Assembly: GCA_964435565.1 (NCBI GenBank)
Contig: CAYSZR010000046.1
Coordinates: forward strand, 1-14,989
Source: QAMH01 sp964435565
GTDB lineage: Bacteria > Actinomycetota > Coriobacteriia > Coriobacteriales > QAMH01
Length of the DNA stretch: 14,989 nt
Reading direction: 5' to 3'
The notes under the pieces are model-generated. The model saw only the letters and a list, made by a program, of their open reading frames with translations. It made no database searches and was not told the DNA's origin. The stretch's first letter is position 1; the number at the start of each line of letters is the position of its first letter. Both the position numbers and the translations under genes were made by a program. Positions 14,457 through 14,989 of the stretch are shown piece after piece.

Positions 14457-14470
14457 TCGCCCGCGTATGA
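14453..14470 (+). CDS. Possible leader mini-ORF 2 (MIARV)
   Basis: This is a five-codon ORF, MIARV and TGA. It starts in the ATGA that ends mini-ORF 1 and ends in the ATGA (14467-14470) that starts the ABC-F gene. No ribosome-binding site of its own is seen, so it would be translated only by reinitiation after mini-ORF 1. Confidence 0.18.
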   Translation: MIARV

Positions 14471-14989
14471 TTCTCAATGTCGATAAGATCTCTAAATCGT
14501 TTGGCAGTCATATCCTGTTCAAGGACGTGTCGTTCCGCATCGAAGAGCGCGATAGATACGGGCTCGTTGGGCCAAACGGCGCAGGCAAGACCACCCTTAT
14601 GAACATAATCGCAGGCCTGGAATCCGCGGATGCCGGGCAGGTGGTGTTTTCGAAAGGAGCTCGTCCGGGTTATCTCGAACAGGAATCTATCGAGATGGAG
14701 GGACGATCTGTCCTTGACGAGGTCATGACGAGCGTTTCAGATGTGGCAGAAATGGGCGCGCGTTTGGCCCAGCTCGAGCAGGAGATGGAAACTGCAGGTT
14801 CATCCGTTGCCGCATCGCTGCTGGACGAATACGGCCGTCTGCGTACGCGGTTTGAGGCACGTGACGGCTATAACATCGAATCGCAGGCACGACGCGTCCT
14901 TTTCGGCTTGGGGTTTCATGAAGAGGACATGGAACGCTCAACCGATGAGTTTTCCGGCGGATGGCAGATGCGCATAGCGTTATCCAAGC
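14467..14989 (+). CDS. ABC-F family ATPase, 5' part (3' end outside window)
   Basis: ABC-F proteins are soluble twin-ATPase factors that bind the ribosomal E site and act on stalled or slow translation; some confer antibiotic resistance. The first 174 codons are present, starting MILNVDKISKSFGSHILF, similar in style to B. subtilis YdiF. The first ATPase domain has Walker A GPNGAGKT (35-42) and the signature FSGGWQMRIALS (162-173). Between them lies the ABC-F-typical insertion with GYLEQE and an E/Q-rich helical arm, and no membrane segment is seen. The start ATG at 14467 lacks a ribosome-binding site and overlaps the stop of a five-codon ORF. The second ATPase domain and the linker are outside the window, so the subgroup (housekeeping or resistance) cannot be decided. 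It probably depends on read-through from the tRNA unit, since no nearer promoter is visible. Confidence 0.9.
   Translation, partial: MILNVDKISKSFGSHILFKDVSFRIEERDRYGLVGPNGAGKTTLMNIIAGLESADAGQVVFSKGARPGYLEQESIEMEGRSVLDEVMTSVSDVAEMGARLAQLEQEMETAGSSVAASLLDEYGRLRTRFEARDGYNIESQARRVLFGLGFHEEDMERSTDEFSGGWQMRIALSK

Noticed and set aside
1..14989. Mobile elements, prophage genes or CRISPR arrays
   Set aside because: No transposase, integrase, direct-repeat array or att-like duplication was seen; although tRNA genes are common integration sites, nothing foreign follows them inside the window.

Overview
All protein genes and both tRNAs in this window lie on the + strand. They form a housekeeping block that looks actinobacterial and most likely belongs to class Coriobacteriia. 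I base this on the style of the proteins (MetK, PriA, SecD/SecF and a single RFKD-type Rsh), the moderate GC content, and the gene order secD-secF-recJ-rsh-MBL hydrolase. The taxonomic call is by recognition only and is moderately sure.

Layout. Bases 1-3576 hold the 3' two thirds of metK (SAM synthetase), then priA (replication restart helicase) and, after a 169-base gap with a candidate promoter, rplS (ribosomal protein L19). A strong hairpin follows rplS, and rnhB (RNase HII) starts right behind it. Bases 4366-7305 hold secD and secF, abutting head to tail and closed by a clear intrinsic terminator at 7340-7373. Bases 7447-14116 hold three closely spaced genes: a 1245-residue protein that joins a complete RecJ exonuclease, a HIRAN domain and a RecQ-like SF2 helicase; a bifunctional (p)ppGpp synthetase/hydrolase (rsh) with a TTG start; and a glyoxalase-II-type metallo-beta-lactamase-fold hydrolase interrupted by ten Ns. 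Bases 14117-14466 hold a promoter with a perfect TATAAT, tRNA-Asn(GTT), tRNA-Val(CAC), two GC-rich hairpins and a structured leader. The window ends inside an ABC-F ATPase gene.

How the genes work together. PriA, RNase HII and the RecJ-HIRAN-helicase fusion all act on stalled or damaged replication intermediates. SecD and SecF are the proton-driven partners of the Sec translocon. L19, the tRNAs, Rsh and the ABC-F protein belong to translation and its stress control.

The most notable items are the RecJ-HIRAN-RecQ-like fusion, whose helicase half lacks the RecQ zinc and HRDC modules; the long charged N-terminal extension of SecD with no yajC beside it; a run of two five-codon ORFs chained by ATGA overlaps into the ABC-F start; an open reading frame upstream of the rnhB ATG with no standard start codon; and the rsh TTG start in the loop of a small perfect hairpin. 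I saw no mobile element, prophage or CRISPR array.
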